Part shown: piece after piece, positions 1 to 7,879 of the stretch
Layout of the letters: each line of letters begins with the position of its first letter
How positions within the stretch are numbered: the stretch's first letter is position 1
Assembly: GCA_963695805.1 (NCBI GenBank)
Contig: CAVOHV010000006.1
Location: 124,001 to 188,000 of the forward strand
From: DASUPK01 sp963695805
GTDB lineage: Bacteria > Actinomycetota > Thermoleophilia > Solirubrobacterales > 70-9
Reading direction: 5' to 3'
Length of the DNA: 64,000 bases
Notes under the pieces: model-generated
Seen by the model: the letters and a program-made list of their open reading frames with translations, nothing else
What the model was told of the DNA's origin: nothing
Databases searched by the model: none
Position numbers and translations under genes: made by a program

Positions 1-68
1 CCGCCGCCGTGGCCGAGCTGCGCAGCGGCTTTCGGGACGTGATCGCGACCGGCCCGCTGACGACGTGA
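1..68 (+). CDS. C-terminal end of an upstream protein (partial)
   Basis: An open frame enters from the left edge (codons start at base 3) and ends at TGA 66-68, encoding about 21 residues. The stop overlaps the GTG start of the next gene as GTGA, which suggests translational coupling with the DedA-PAP2 gene. Too little is visible to name a product. Confidence 0.6.
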   Translation, partial: AAVAELRSGFRDVIATGPLTT

Positions 69-1585
69 GCAGGGGTATCGACCGGAAGTGGGTGATCCGC
101 GGCCTGGTCGTGGCGGCGATCGTCGCCTTCTTCGTCTTCCGGGACCAGCTGCCCACCATCAACCTCGACAAGATCATCGAGGACCTGTCCGAGAGCCTCG
201 GCTCCTGGACCTATCTGCTGGTCGGCACTCTCGCTTTCCTGGAGACAGGCGCGTTCGTCGGATTGGTGGCGCCTGGCGAGTTCACGGTGCTGCTGGGGGG
301 CGCGGTCGCGTCGCAGGGCGACATCTCGCTGCCGCTGATCATCGCGGTCACCTGGATTTCGGCTTTCGCGGGGGATTCGGTGAGCTTCATGCTCGGCGCG
401 CATCTTGGGCGTGGGTTCCTGGTCAAGCACGGGCGCCGCGTCGGGATCACGCCAGAACGCCTGAAGCAGGTCGAGACCTACTTCGCGCGCTACGGGGGGA
501 GGACCATCCTGATCGGGCGCTTCATCGGCCTGGTCCGTGCGCTGGCGCCGTTCATCGCCGGAAGCAGCAAGTTGCGGTACAGGGCCTTCGCCCCGTACAG
601 CATCCTCGGCACGGGTCTGTGGTCGACCGCTCTGATCCTGCTCGGCTATTTCTTCGCGCGGAGCCTCGACAAGGTCACGAACATCGTCGGCACGGGCCTC
701 CTGGTCTTCGGGGTCGTCGTCGGGATCGTCGTGGCTCTCGTCGTGGCTTACCGGTTCCTGCGCAAGCCGGAGAACCGGCGCACTGTCGTTGCCGAGATGG
801 AGAAGAGGCGCGCCCTCCGCCCGATCCTGCGGCTGGGGCGCCGCCTGCGGCCGGAGTTCGAGTTCCTGTGGCGGAGGCTGACGCCGGGTGGCCTGGGCCT
901 CGAGTTCACGACACTCCTGGCGGTGCTCTCGGTCGGGCTGTTCGTCCTGATCGCCTACTGGATGGTGATCGGGGGCGATCCGGGGCCGACGCCGGGGGAC
1001 CGCACCGCCATGAATGTCGCCGACGACCTGCAGACGGATTGGCTCGTGGACGGGGCGAAGGTGGTCACGAGACTCGGCTCCGGGTGGGTGACCTATCCGC
1101 TCGCCACGGTCGTTGCGATCGTCCTCGCGGTCCGCCGGCGCTGGATGGAATTCTGGGCCCTGGTGGGCGGTACGGTGCTGATCGCGATACTGGTCCCGGA
1201 GATCAAGACGTGGACCGATCGGCCGCGGCCCACGGACCCGCTGGTCTCCGTCGGCGGTTCGGCTTTCCCGAGCGGTCACGCCACCCAGGCGACGCTGTAC
1301 GCCTGGCTCGCGGTGACCTTCGCGCTCAGGCTGGTTCCCGGGATCACGCGGCGAAGCCTCTTGATCGCGGCCGGGATCGCGCTCACGGTGTTGATCGGGC
1401 TGACCCGCATCTATCTGCGGGTCCATTGGATGAGCGACGTGTCTAGCGGCTGGGCGCTGGGGGTTTCGTGCTACGCACTCGCGGCGGCCGTCGTGCTTAC
1501 CGTTGCCCACATCCGACACAATCCGCGGCGTCATGACCGCGGCCCTCAGCTCGACCCTGGCGCCGGTGCTGGCGCTCGGGACTGA
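65..1585 (+). CDS. DedA-family / PAP2 phosphatase fusion membrane protein
   Basis: A 506-residue membrane protein with two recognisable halves. Residues ~35-230 match the DedA (SNARE-associated, VTT) family: the FLETGAFVGLVAPGE segment near 58-72 and the GRFIGLVRALAPFIAG segment near 151-166. Residues ~280-490 form a PAP2 lipid-phosphatase domain with all three motifs: KTWTDRPRP (381-389), PSGH (402-405), and R448 with H454 and D458. DedA proteins are linked to lipid flipping and PAP2 enzymes dephosphorylate lipid phosphates such as undecaprenyl-PP or PA, so a coupled scramblase/phosphatase is a reasonable inference. The GTG start at 65 overlaps the stop of the upstream gene. Exact substrate is unknown. 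Confidence 0.9.
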   Translation: MSRGIDRKWVIRGLVVAAIVAFFVFRDQLPTINLDKIIEDLSESLGSWTYLLVGTLAFLETGAFVGLVAPGEFTVLLGGAVASQGDISLPLIIAVTWISAFAGDSVSFMLGAHLGRGFLVKHGRRVGITPERLKQVETYFARYGGRTILIGRFIGLVRALAPFIAGSSKLRYRAFAPYSILGTGLWSTALILLGYFFARSLDKVTNIVGTGLLVFGVVVGIVVALVVAYRFLRKPENRRTVVAEMEKRRALRPILRLGRRLRPEFEFLWRRLTPGGLGLEFTTLLAVLSVGLFVLIAYWMVIGGDPGPTPGDRTAMNVADDLQTDWLVDGAKVVTRLGSGWVTYPLATVVAIVLAVRRRWMEFWALVGGTVLIAILVPEIKTWTDRPRPTDPLVSVGGSAFPSGHATQATLYAWLAVTFALRLVPGITRRSLLIAAGIALTVLIGLTRIYLRVHWMSDVSSGWALGVSCYALAAAVVLTVAHIRHNPRRHDRGPQLDPGAGAGARD

Positions 1586-1796
1586 GTACTACCTCTTCGG
1601 CGCCGCCGGATTGCTCTCCGTGAGCGCCTTCGTCGCCCTGATCCTGGTGCCCGCCCTGGGCTCCTACGGGCGCGCCTGGGAGAAGCTGGTCGCTGGGTTC
1701 CTCTCGCTCTTCGTCCTTGCGGCGCTGGTGCTGGTCGGGCTCGTGATCGGGGTCGTCATCTTCCTCAACTGGGACGACATCTCGAAGTGGTTCTAG
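1533..1796 (+). CDS. small two-helix membrane protein
   Basis: An 87-residue protein read from ATG 1533, overlapping the end of the DedA-PAP2 gene by about 50 bases in another frame. A TTG ten codons earlier (1503) is a less likely start. It has two hydrophobic helices (roughly residues 12-36 and 48-80) and a short acidic, Trp-rich C-terminus (NWDDISKWF). No family is recognised. The overlap suggests co-expression with the upstream lipid-phosphatase fusion. Confidence 0.6.
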   Translation: MTAALSSTLAPVLALGTEYYLFGAAGLLSVSAFVALILVPALGSYGRAWEKLVAGFLSLFVLAALVLVGLVIGVVIFLNWDDISKWF

Positions 1797-1818
1797 GTTC
1801 GTAACCCGGACCTACCAT

Positions 1819-3096
1819 GTGCCGATGACTGCGAAGGAGACGCACACCAACCCGAAACGGGTTGCGCCTGGAGGCGCACCCTCGCGTAGAGCCGATCCCG
1901 ACAGCCTCGAAGAGCTCTCGGCGGCGATCGAGGCCGGCGCCGGGATGCCGGCTGTCGCGCGGGCCGCCGCCCGCGCCCTGGACGCGAGCGTCGCCCTGAT
2001 CGACCGCTCGAGCAACGTGCTCGCGGTCGCCGCCGCCTCGCCCGATGAGGAGCGGAAGCTGCTCGCGGGCGGTACTGCCGTGGAGACTGTGGACCTGCGC
2101 GTGGCCGATGCCGCGGTCGGCGAGCTGCGCTGGCGGCCGCGTGGCGACGAGGAGCCCGACACCGTGCTCTTGCGCATGGTGGCGACACTGCTCGGGCTCG
2201 AGCTCGAGCGCTCGCGCTCGCCCGAGTGGGCGACCGAGGAGGCGGCCGGTGACTTCGTCCGTGCCCTGCTCGGCCGCAAGCTCACCGACCGTGCGGACAT
2301 CGAGGCCCGGGCCGCGGAGCTGGGAACGGATCTCTCGCGCGGCACCGGCGTGCTGATCGCCCGCGCCCATCCGCACGTCGCCCAGACGGGCGAGTGGCGC
2401 GCCCGTGTGCTGACGATCGCGCAGCGGGCGATCCGGGCCGTGAGCGCCGGCGGCCTTGCCGGTCAGGGCAATCAGGAGGGCGAGGGTGCTGAGGTCGTCG
2501 CGATCGTGCCCGTGGGTGACGACGAGCGGCTGACCCGCGCCGCGGCTGGGCTCGTCGACGAGCTCGAGGCGGGGCTGAGCGGGTTCACGGTCAGCGTCTC
2601 GCGGAGTCGGCTGGCCGCCGACCCGGGCGACCTGTACCGCGCCGCACAGGAGGCGCTACTCGCAGCGAATGTCGGGGAAGCCGAGGGCACGCGGGTACTC
2701 GCCTTCGAGGACACGGGTGCGTACCGGCTGCTGCTGCCCGCGATGAGCGAGGACCCGGCGGAGCTGGAGCGCTTCTATTCGGAGACCGTGGAGCCGCTGG
2801 TCGCCTACGACGAGCAATACGAGACCGAGCTGGTGCCCACCGTCGAGACCTACCTCGAAAACGACGGCAATGTCGCGGCCACGGCTCAGCAGCTCTTCAC
2901 CCACCGCCACACGATCCGGTACCGGCTGGAGCGCGCCCGGGAGCTCTGCGGGCACGACGTGACCTCCACTGAGGGTCGCGAGAAGCTCGGTCTGGGGCTG
3001 AAGGCGATGCGCGTCCTGGGGATCGCCTCGCCGCGGGGCCCGGCCGATGAACCGGGGACGGAGGCGGGCCGCGTGCCTCCGGCCGAGTCCGACTGA
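1819..3096 (+). CDS. PucR/CdaR-family transcriptional regulator
   Basis: A 425-residue regulator. The C-terminal ~65 residues carry the PucR-type HTH (YLENDGNVAATAQQLFTHRH then IRYRLERARELCG), the hallmark of PucR/CdaR proteins. The N-terminal ~150 residues look like a GAF-type sensor (ALDASVALIDRSSNVLAV), followed by a GGDEF-like middle region typical of the family. GTG 1819 and ATG 1825 are both possible starts. Residues ~11-22 (PKRVAPGGAPSR) are encoded by a copy of the dispersed palindromic repeat at 1856-1885, so the extreme N-terminus is probably not part of the ancestral fold. No target genes are apparent nearby. Confidence 0.88.
   Translation: MPMTAKETHTNPKRVAPGGAPSRRADPDSLEELSAAIEAGAGMPAVARAAARALDASVALIDRSSNVLAVAAASPDEERKLLAGGTAVETVDLRVADAAVGELRWRPRGDEEPDTVLLRMVATLLGLELERSRSPEWATEEAAGDFVRALLGRKLTDRADIEARAAELGTDLSRGTGVLIARAHPHVAQTGEWRARVLTIAQRAIRAVSAGGLAGQGNQEGEGAEVVAIVPVGDDERLTRAAAGLVDELEAGLSGFTVSVSRSRLAADPGDLYRAAQEALLAANVGEAEGTRVLAFEDTGAYRLLLPAMSEDPAELERFYSETVEPLVAYDEQYETELVPTVETYLENDGNVAATAQQLFTHRHTIRYRLERARELCGHDVTSTEGREKLGLGLKAMRVLGIASPRGPADEPGTEAGRVPPAESD
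1856..1885. repeat. dispersed palindromic repeat family A, copy 1 (inside PucR CDS)
   Basis: A 30-base element with the outer blocks AACGGGTTG and CACCCTCGC around a perfect inner hairpin (TGCGCCT-GG-AGGCGCA). The copy at 18680-18709 has identical 9-base ends and the same length. Here it lies within the N-terminal coding region of the PucR-type regulator and is read in frame. Confidence 0.75.
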
Positions 3097-3097
3097 G

Positions 3098-5014
3098 CTA
3101 GTCGGTCTGGGACGAAGTCATCTCGGTGAGCACCCCTGTCCGATCGCGGTCGCCCGTCGAGCGGTCGTCGCTGATCACGTGACTCACGGCGTTGATCAGT
3201 GCCAGGTGGGTGAAGGCCTGGGGGAAGTTCCCCCAGTGCGTGCCGGTCCTGGGGTCGAGCTCCTCCGCGTAAAGGCCCAGTGGTCCCGCGTAGTTGAGCA
3301 GCCGCTCGCACATCTCCCGAGCAGCATCGCTCTCGCCGATCTCCGAAAGGGCCGAGGCGAGCCAGAAGGAGCAGATGGTGAAGGTGGCCTCCTCGCCGTG
3401 CAGGCCGTCGTCGGTTTCGTCCACCTGGTAGCGGAGGACGAGGCCCCCCTCGGTCAGCTCCTCGTCGATCGCCTTGACGGTCTTGACGACTCGCTCATCG
3501 TCGGGTGGCAGGAAGCGCACCAGTGGGATTAGGAGGGTCGAGGCGTCGAGGGCGTCGGTCTCGTAGTGCTGCCGGAAGACGCCGCGGTCCGAGACGCCCC
3601 GGTCCAGGATGTCAGTCCGAATCTGCTCGGCGACCTCGGCCCACCTGGCGAGCCGGTCCTGGTCGCCGATCCGGTCCGCCAGCCGGCCGCCGCGGTCCAG
3701 GGCGACCCAGCACATCAGCTTCGAGGAGACGTAGTGCTTCGGCTCTCCGCGCCCCTCCCAGATGCCCTGGTCTGGCTTCTCCCAGACCGAGATCGCGGTC
3801 TCGACCTGCCGGCAGAGGGCCTCCCAGAGCTCGTGGGGGAGGTGGTCCTGAACCTTGGCGTGGATATAGACGGAGTCGAGGAGCGCACCGTAGACGTCGT
3901 TCTGGCGCTGGTTGAAGGCGGCGTTGCCGATGCGGACGGGCTTCGCCTCTTCGTATCCGCTGAGGTGGTCCAGGGTGGTCTCGGTGAGGTTCTTTTCGCC
4001 GCGAATCCCGTACATGATCTGCATGCCGTACTTCCCCACCTCGACGTTGTCCTGGTAGACGTCAGTGAGCCAGCCCATGAAGTCGCTCGCCTCGTAGTCG
4101 AGGCCGAGGGTGTGCAGGGACCAGAGAGTGAACGTGGCGTCCCGGATCCAGGTGTAGCGGTAGTCCCAATTCCGTTCTCCGCCCGGGGTCTCCGGGAGGG
4201 AGGTGGTGAGGGCAGCGATCATCGCGCCCGTCGGTGAGTGGGTGAGGCCCTTGAGGGTGAGCGCGGAGCGCTGCAGAGAGCCGCGCCAGGGATGGTCCGG
4301 GAAGCTGCCGCCCTCGAGCCAGCGGCGCCAGAAGTCGATGGTGCGGTCAAGGCGGCCGCGGCACTCGTCGCTGGATGTCGGTGGCATCGGGGAGGGGCCC
4401 CAGCTGAGCGCGCTGAAGCGCACCTCGCCGGCCTTCATCCGGTGACGGGCGCGGGCATCGGAGTCGTCCACGCCAAGTCCCAGGTCGCCGGTGAGGATCA
4501 GGTGCGTGTCGCCTTGGTTCAGCTCCGCGTCGGTGCCCGCGTCGCCTCGCCGCTCCCAGTCGGTCCGGGTAGTCCCATAGTCGAAGACCGGCTGGCAGAT
4601 CATCTCGATGTCGACCTCGCCCTGGACGCACTCGATCAACCTCAGGAAGACATGCTCAGCCTCGTCATCGGCTGGCGGGCGCAGGTGGGGCTCGAAGTCG
4701 TTGTCCTGCCGCCAATCGCCCACCGTAAGCAGGTCGTGGACGATGACCCAGCCGGACCCCGTCATCCACGTGGTCTCAAGGACGTTGGTGCCCGGCGCGT
4801 AACGGCGGGTCACCGGGGCCCCGAGACCCGGGGGCCCCACTCGCCAGAAGCCGGCGCCGCGGTCCAGAAGTGAGCAGAACACGGCGGGGGAGTCAAAGCG
4901 CGGCAGGCAGAGCCACTCGACCGATCCGTCGGGGGCGATCAGCGCGCCCGTGTGGCAGTCCGAGATGAACCCGTAGGAGGCGATCCGCGGGAAGCGGGAC
5001 TCGAGGGCGGGCAT
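3098..5014 (-). CDS. GH15 family glucoamylase/trehalase-type glycoside hydrolase
   Basis: A 638-residue cytoplasmic protein from ATG at 5014; the frame stays open further upstream, but that part overlaps the next gene and looks like chance. GH15 hallmarks are visible: the N-terminal ISDCHTGALIAPDGSVEWLC segment, GERNWDYRYTWIRDATFT in the middle, GNAAFNQRQNDVYG, and EATFTICSFWLASAL plus NFPQAFTHLALINA toward the C-terminus. Actinobacterial members act as trehalases or glucoamylases on alpha-glucosides, and the substrate cannot be chosen here. It converges with the PucR gene (one base apart) and lies downstream of the SRPBCC gene on the same strand. Confidence 0.92.
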   Translation of the reverse strand: MPALESRFPRIASYGFISDCHTGALIAPDGSVEWLCLPRFDSPAVFCSLLDRGAGFWRVGPPGLGAPVTRRYAPGTNVLETTWMTGSGWVIVHDLLTVGDWRQDNDFEPHLRPPADDEAEHVFLRLIECVQGEVDIEMICQPVFDYGTTRTDWERRGDAGTDAELNQGDTHLILTGDLGLGVDDSDARARHRMKAGEVRFSALSWGPSPMPPTSSDECRGRLDRTIDFWRRWLEGGSFPDHPWRGSLQRSALTLKGLTHSPTGAMIAALTTSLPETPGGERNWDYRYTWIRDATFTLWSLHTLGLDYEASDFMGWLTDVYQDNVEVGKYGMQIMYGIRGEKNLTETTLDHLSGYEEAKPVRIGNAAFNQRQNDVYGALLDSVYIHAKVQDHLPHELWEALCRQVETAISVWEKPDQGIWEGRGEPKHYVSSKLMCWVALDRGGRLADRIGDQDRLARWAEVAEQIRTDILDRGVSDRGVFRQHYETDALDASTLLIPLVRFLPPDDERVVKTVKAIDEELTEGGLVLRYQVDETDDGLHGEEATFTICSFWLASALSEIGESDAAREMCERLLNYAGPLGLYAEELDPRTGTHWGNFPQAFTHLALINAVSHVISDDRSTGDRDRTGVLTEMTSSQTD

Positions 5015-5046
5015 GGGCCCCGGGAGACTATTTGGCCGGGGTGCCG

Positions 5047-5505
5047 CTACTGCGCGCGCGCGTACGGTTCGAGGCCTTCCTTCGCCCGCGCCACCGACCA
5101 GTTGTGGTTCCAGCGGAAGATCGGGCGGAGGATCGGGGTGAGGTAGCGGAGCAGTGGACGGTCCGCGTGCACGATCCAGTCGAAACGGACGTGGATCCTG
5201 CCGTCGCCGTTCGGCGCGAGGGTCCACTTGCCTGTTCCGGTCAGATCGCCGACGACCTCGACCTGGAAGTGGGTGGGCGGATCGAAGACGATGATCCTCG
5301 AGTTTGTCTTGAGCGTGTAGGGAAGCTTGCCCTTGAAGTGCTGCTCAGTCGCCACACCCGTCCCGGGCTCCCGGTCTCCCTCGACCTCCATGTAGACGGG
5401 CTTCCACCAGTCCGGATAGGTGCGGGCATCGGCGAGCGCGTTGAAAACCGTCTCCTGCGGCGCGTCGACGTCCCACTCGTCCAGGAACACGTACTCCTTG
5501 GCCAT
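5047..5505 (-). CDS. SRPBCC/polyketide cyclase-type small-molecule-binding protein
   Basis: A 152-residue single-domain protein with the START/SRPBCC pattern: a beta-strand start (EYVFLDEWDVDAPQETVFNA), then DARTYPDWWKP, and a long C-terminal amphipathic helix (LRPIFRWNHNWSVARAKEGL). ATG 5505 is preceded by a good ribosome-binding site (GGAGGGAGAG on the minus strand). It is followed 32 bases later by the GH15 gene, so the two may be co-transcribed. Ligand and role are unknown. Confidence 0.82.
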   Translation of the reverse strand: MAKEYVFLDEWDVDAPQETVFNALADARTYPDWWKPVYMEVEGDREPGTGVATEQHFKGKLPYTLKTNSRIIVFDPPTHFQVEVVGDLTGTGKWTLAPNGDGRIHVRFDWIVHADRPLLRYLTPILRPIFRWNHNWSVARAKEGLEPYARAQ

Positions 5506-5603
5506 CTCTCCCTCCAGGTCGGGCAGCTGGGAGTGATTCGCGGCGGAGCCTCTCTCAGATCACACCCGGTCGCAATGGTTCCCCGGAAAGTCGAAGCGCC
5601 AGG

Positions 5604-5676
5604 TTCCGGGGGGAGGAGTCGAACCCCCTCTTCGTGGACCAAAACCACGCGTGCTAGCCAAGTACACCACCCCGGA
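5604..5676 (-). tRNA. tRNA-Gln (anticodon UUG)
   Basis: Folding the minus strand gives a complete cloverleaf. The seven-pair acceptor stem is TCCGGGG/CCCCGGA, the D-stem is GTGT/GCAC, the anticodon stem is CGTGG/CCACG with loop TTTTGGT (anticodon TTG), and the T-arm is GGGGG-TTCGACT-CCTCC. CCA is not encoded. Confidence 0.93.
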
Positions 5677-5716
5677 ATACGGCCAGTCTAAGACCCCCGG
5701 GCGTATGGCAGATATC

Positions 5717-5739
5717 GTCCGCAATTGGTCATTGCGGAC
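5717..5739. promoter_or_regulatory. perfect inverted repeat upstream of the GlxA-type regulator
   Basis: Two 9-base arms, GTCCGCAAT and ATTGCGGAC, are separated by five bases. The centre lies about 40 bases upstream of the regulator's ATG (5767). It is the right size and place for a dimeric regulator's operator, most simply autoregulation by the AraC-type product. Function is inferred. Confidence 0.55.
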
Positions 5740-5766
5740 AGATCCCGATGGCGCCATGATGCGCTC

Positions 5767-6771
5767 ATGGCCTCGACCAGCAAGCCCCGCCGGATCGTCA
5801 TCCTCGCCTTCCCGGGGGTGCAGCCGCTCGACGTGATCGGCCCGGCCGAGGTGTTCGCGGGAGCCGACACGCTCGCCGGCGGCGGCGCCTACACGGTCGA
5901 GGTGGTCGCCAAGGACCCGGATCCGATCGCGGTCCGCGGCGGCGGCTACTCCCTGGTCCCGAAGAAGACCACCGCCCGCTGCCGCGGTCCGATCGACACC
6001 CTGGTCGTCGCCGGCGGCATCGGCGTCAGAGCGGCCGAGGACGACGTCGAGCTGATCCGCTGGATCCGCAGCGCCGCGCGCCGTTCGCGCAGGGTCACCT
6101 CCGTCTGCTCCGGTTCCTTCCTCCTCGCCCGCGCCGGCCTGCTGGAGGGGAAGACGGTCACCACCCACTGGGCCTCGACCGAGGATCTGGCCCGCCGCCA
6201 CCCCGAGCTCAAGGTCGACCCCACCCCGATCTTCGTCCGCGACGGAAGCGTCTGGACGTCGGCGGGCGTCACCTCCGGAATGGATCTATCCCTGGCCCTG
6301 GTGGAGGAGGACCTCGGACGCGAGATCGCGGTGGAGATCGCGCGCTGGCTCGTTCTCTTCCTGCAGAGGCCCGGCGGCCAGGCTCAGTTCAGCTCCCACC
6401 TGTCGGCGCAGCTCGCCGAGCGCCGCCCGCTCCGCGAGCTCCAGTCCTGGATCGCCGACAACCTCGACTCCGATCTGAGGGTCGAGACCCTCGCCGATCG
6501 AGCGGCGATGAGCCCCCGCAACTTCGCCCGCTTCTTCAGCCGGGAGATCGGCATGACCCCGGCGGCCTATGTCGAGGAGCTCCGTGTTGAGCGGTCCCGC
6601 CAGCTGCTCGAGGACAGCGCCGATTCCATAGACCTGATTTCGGCGCGCTGTGGCTTCGGGACTCCCGAGACCATGCGCCGGGCATTCGGGCGGCGGGTCG
6701 GCGTTTCCCCGGCGCAATATCGCGACCGCTTCAGGCGGGCGCCTGAGGCGGCGGCCACGGCCCCGCACTGA
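5767..6771 (+). CDS. GlxA-family AraC-type transcriptional regulator (DJ-1/PfpI + HTH)
   Basis: A 334-residue regulator from ATG 5767 (in-frame GTG 5725 upstream lies across the inverted repeat and is less likely). Residues ~8-190 form a DJ-1/PfpI-like domain (VILAFPGVQPLDVIGPAEVF, then VTSVCSGSFLLARAGLLEGK with the nucleophile-elbow Cys). Residues ~235-330 form a two-HTH AraC DNA-binding domain (LADRAAMSPRNFARFFSREI, then DLISARCGFGTPETMRRAFG). GlxA-type regulators often control a neighbouring DJ-1 or metabolic gene, and the DJ-1/PfpI gene starts only 12 bases downstream. Confidence 0.93.
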   Translation: MASTSKPRRIVILAFPGVQPLDVIGPAEVFAGADTLAGGGAYTVEVVAKDPDPIAVRGGGYSLVPKKTTARCRGPIDTLVVAGGIGVRAAEDDVELIRWIRSAARRSRRVTSVCSGSFLLARAGLLEGKTVTTHWASTEDLARRHPELKVDPTPIFVRDGSVWTSAGVTSGMDLSLALVEEDLGREIAVEIARWLVLFLQRPGGQAQFSSHLSAQLAERRPLRELQSWIADNLDSDLRVETLADRAAMSPRNFARFFSREIGMTPAAYVEELRVERSRQLLEDSADSIDLISARCGFGTPETMRRAFGRRVGVSPAQYRDRFRRAPEAAATAPH

Positions 6772-6783
6772 GAGGAGACCACG

Positions 6784-7431
6784 ATGCAGATCGCCTACCT
6801 GCTCTACGACCGCTTCGCTGCCCTCGACATCATCGGGCCGCACGACGTCTTCAACTCGGTGCCGGGCAACGAATCGATCTTCGTCGCCGAGAAGGCAGGG
6901 CCGATCCGCAACGAGTCGGACACCCTCTCCCTGGTCGCCGACGCCTCGCTCGACGAGGTCCAGAGCCCGGACATCGTCGTCGTCCCCGGCGGCTTCGGCA
7001 ACCGGATGCTCCTCGAGCACGAGCCGCTACACGAGTGGATCAGGACGGTGCACGAGACGAGCACCTGGACCACCTCCGTCTGCACCGGGGCACTGCTCCT
7101 CGCCGCCGCGGGGCTCCTCGACGGCGTCCCCGCCACCACCCACTGGCTCGCCCGCGACCTGCTGGCGGAGCTGGGTGCCAAACCGGTCCCTGACCGCGTG
7201 GTCCAGGAGGGCAAGATCGTCACGGCGGCCGGCGTCTCCTCCGGAATCGACATGGCGCTGCGTCTCGTCCAGCAGATCAACGGCGACGACGTCGCGCAGG
7301 CGGTTCAGCTCGGCATCGAGTACGACCCCCAGCCGCCGCTCGATGCCGGCTCGCCTGAGAAGGCTCCCCAGCCGATCATCGACCTGGTGACCGCTGCTTT
7401 CCGGGCTCAGGACGAAACCATCCGGAGCTAG
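6784..7431 (+). CDS. DJ-1/PfpI family protein (isonitrile-hydratase-like)
   Basis: A 215-residue single-domain DJ-1/PfpI protein. The nucleophile-elbow Cys is in TTSVCTGALLLAAAGLLDG, and VTAAGVSSGIDMALRLVQQI and QLGIEYDPQPPLDAGSPEKA resemble the isonitrile hydratase (InhA) subgroup. ATG 6784 has a good RBS (GAGAGGAG). The gene sits 12 bases after the GlxA-type regulator and probably shares its transcript. The precise reaction is not established; hydrolase or hydratase activity on a small metabolite is plausible. Confidence 0.87.
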   Translation: MQIAYLLYDRFAALDIIGPHDVFNSVPGNESIFVAEKAGPIRNESDTLSLVADASLDEVQSPDIVVVPGGFGNRMLLEHEPLHEWIRTVHETSTWTTSVCTGALLLAAAGLLDGVPATTHWLARDLLAELGAKPVPDRVVQEGKIVTAAGVSSGIDMALRLVQQINGDDVAQAVQLGIEYDPQPPLDAGSPEKAPQPIIDLVTAAFRAQDETIRS

Positions 7432-7516
7432 GCGTCCCGGGAAGTACAAGCGTCACAGATCCAAATCGCTCTGCGCGGTTTCTCCGTAGCTCGAGTGTCA
7501 TCAACGAAAGGAATCG

Positions 7517-7819
7517 ATGGACACCTATGCAATTCGCCGCAAGAACGCTTGGAAATCGCCTGAGGAGCTCGAGCAGGTCGCGGCGCGCTCGAAGGAGGTC
7601 GCCGACAACGACTTCCCCACCGATGTCCGGTGGATCCGCAGCTACGTGATCGCCGAGGAGGACGGCACCCTCGGCAGCGTCTGCATCTACCAGGCCACCT
7701 CACCCGAGGCGATCCGCAAGCACGCGCATCGCGTCGGCATGCCGGCCGACGAGATCCTCCCGGTTGCCGACACCGTGGTCATCCGTCCCGATCCGGTGAA
7801 GGAGAACGTCACCTCCTGA
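7517..7819 (+). CDS. DUF4242 (SCO4226-type nickel-binding) protein
   Basis: A 100-residue protein that matches the DUF4242 pattern: the start DTYAIRRKNAWKSPEELEQV, the central VRWIRSYVIAEEDGTLGSVC, and EAIRKHAHRVGMPADEILPV. The Streptomyces relative SCO4226 is a ferredoxin-like nickel-binding protein, hence the label; metal binding here is inferred. The RBS is GAAAGGAA before ATG 7517. It is followed by a strong hairpin, so it is probably the end of a transcript. Confidence 0.82.
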   Translation: MDTYAIRRKNAWKSPEELEQVAARSKEVADNDFPTDVRWIRSYVIAEEDGTLGSVCIYQATSPEAIRKHAHRVGMPADEILPVADTVVIRPDPVKENVTS

Positions 7820-7865
7820 GCGAGGCGCGGCGGGCGGCTCGATGCGGCCCGCCGCGCATCCTCGC
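7820..7865 (+). terminator. strong GC hairpin between DUF4242 gene and glmU
   Basis: Arms 7820-7835 and 7847-7865 pair almost completely (GCGAGG plus CGCGGCGGGC against GCCCGCCGCG plus CCTCGC with a three-base bulge). There is no T-run. It begins at the last base of the DUF4242 stop codon and ends 14 bases before glmU, so it likely separates the two transcripts. Confidence 0.5.
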
Positions 7866-7879
7866 ATTACGCTTTCGGG

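Noticed and set aside
7820..7865. Membership of the DUF4242-glmU hairpin in repeat family A
   Set aside because: It shares GCGAGG and CCTCGC ends but lacks the AACGGGT/ACCCGTT blocks, so it is treated as an independent hairpin.
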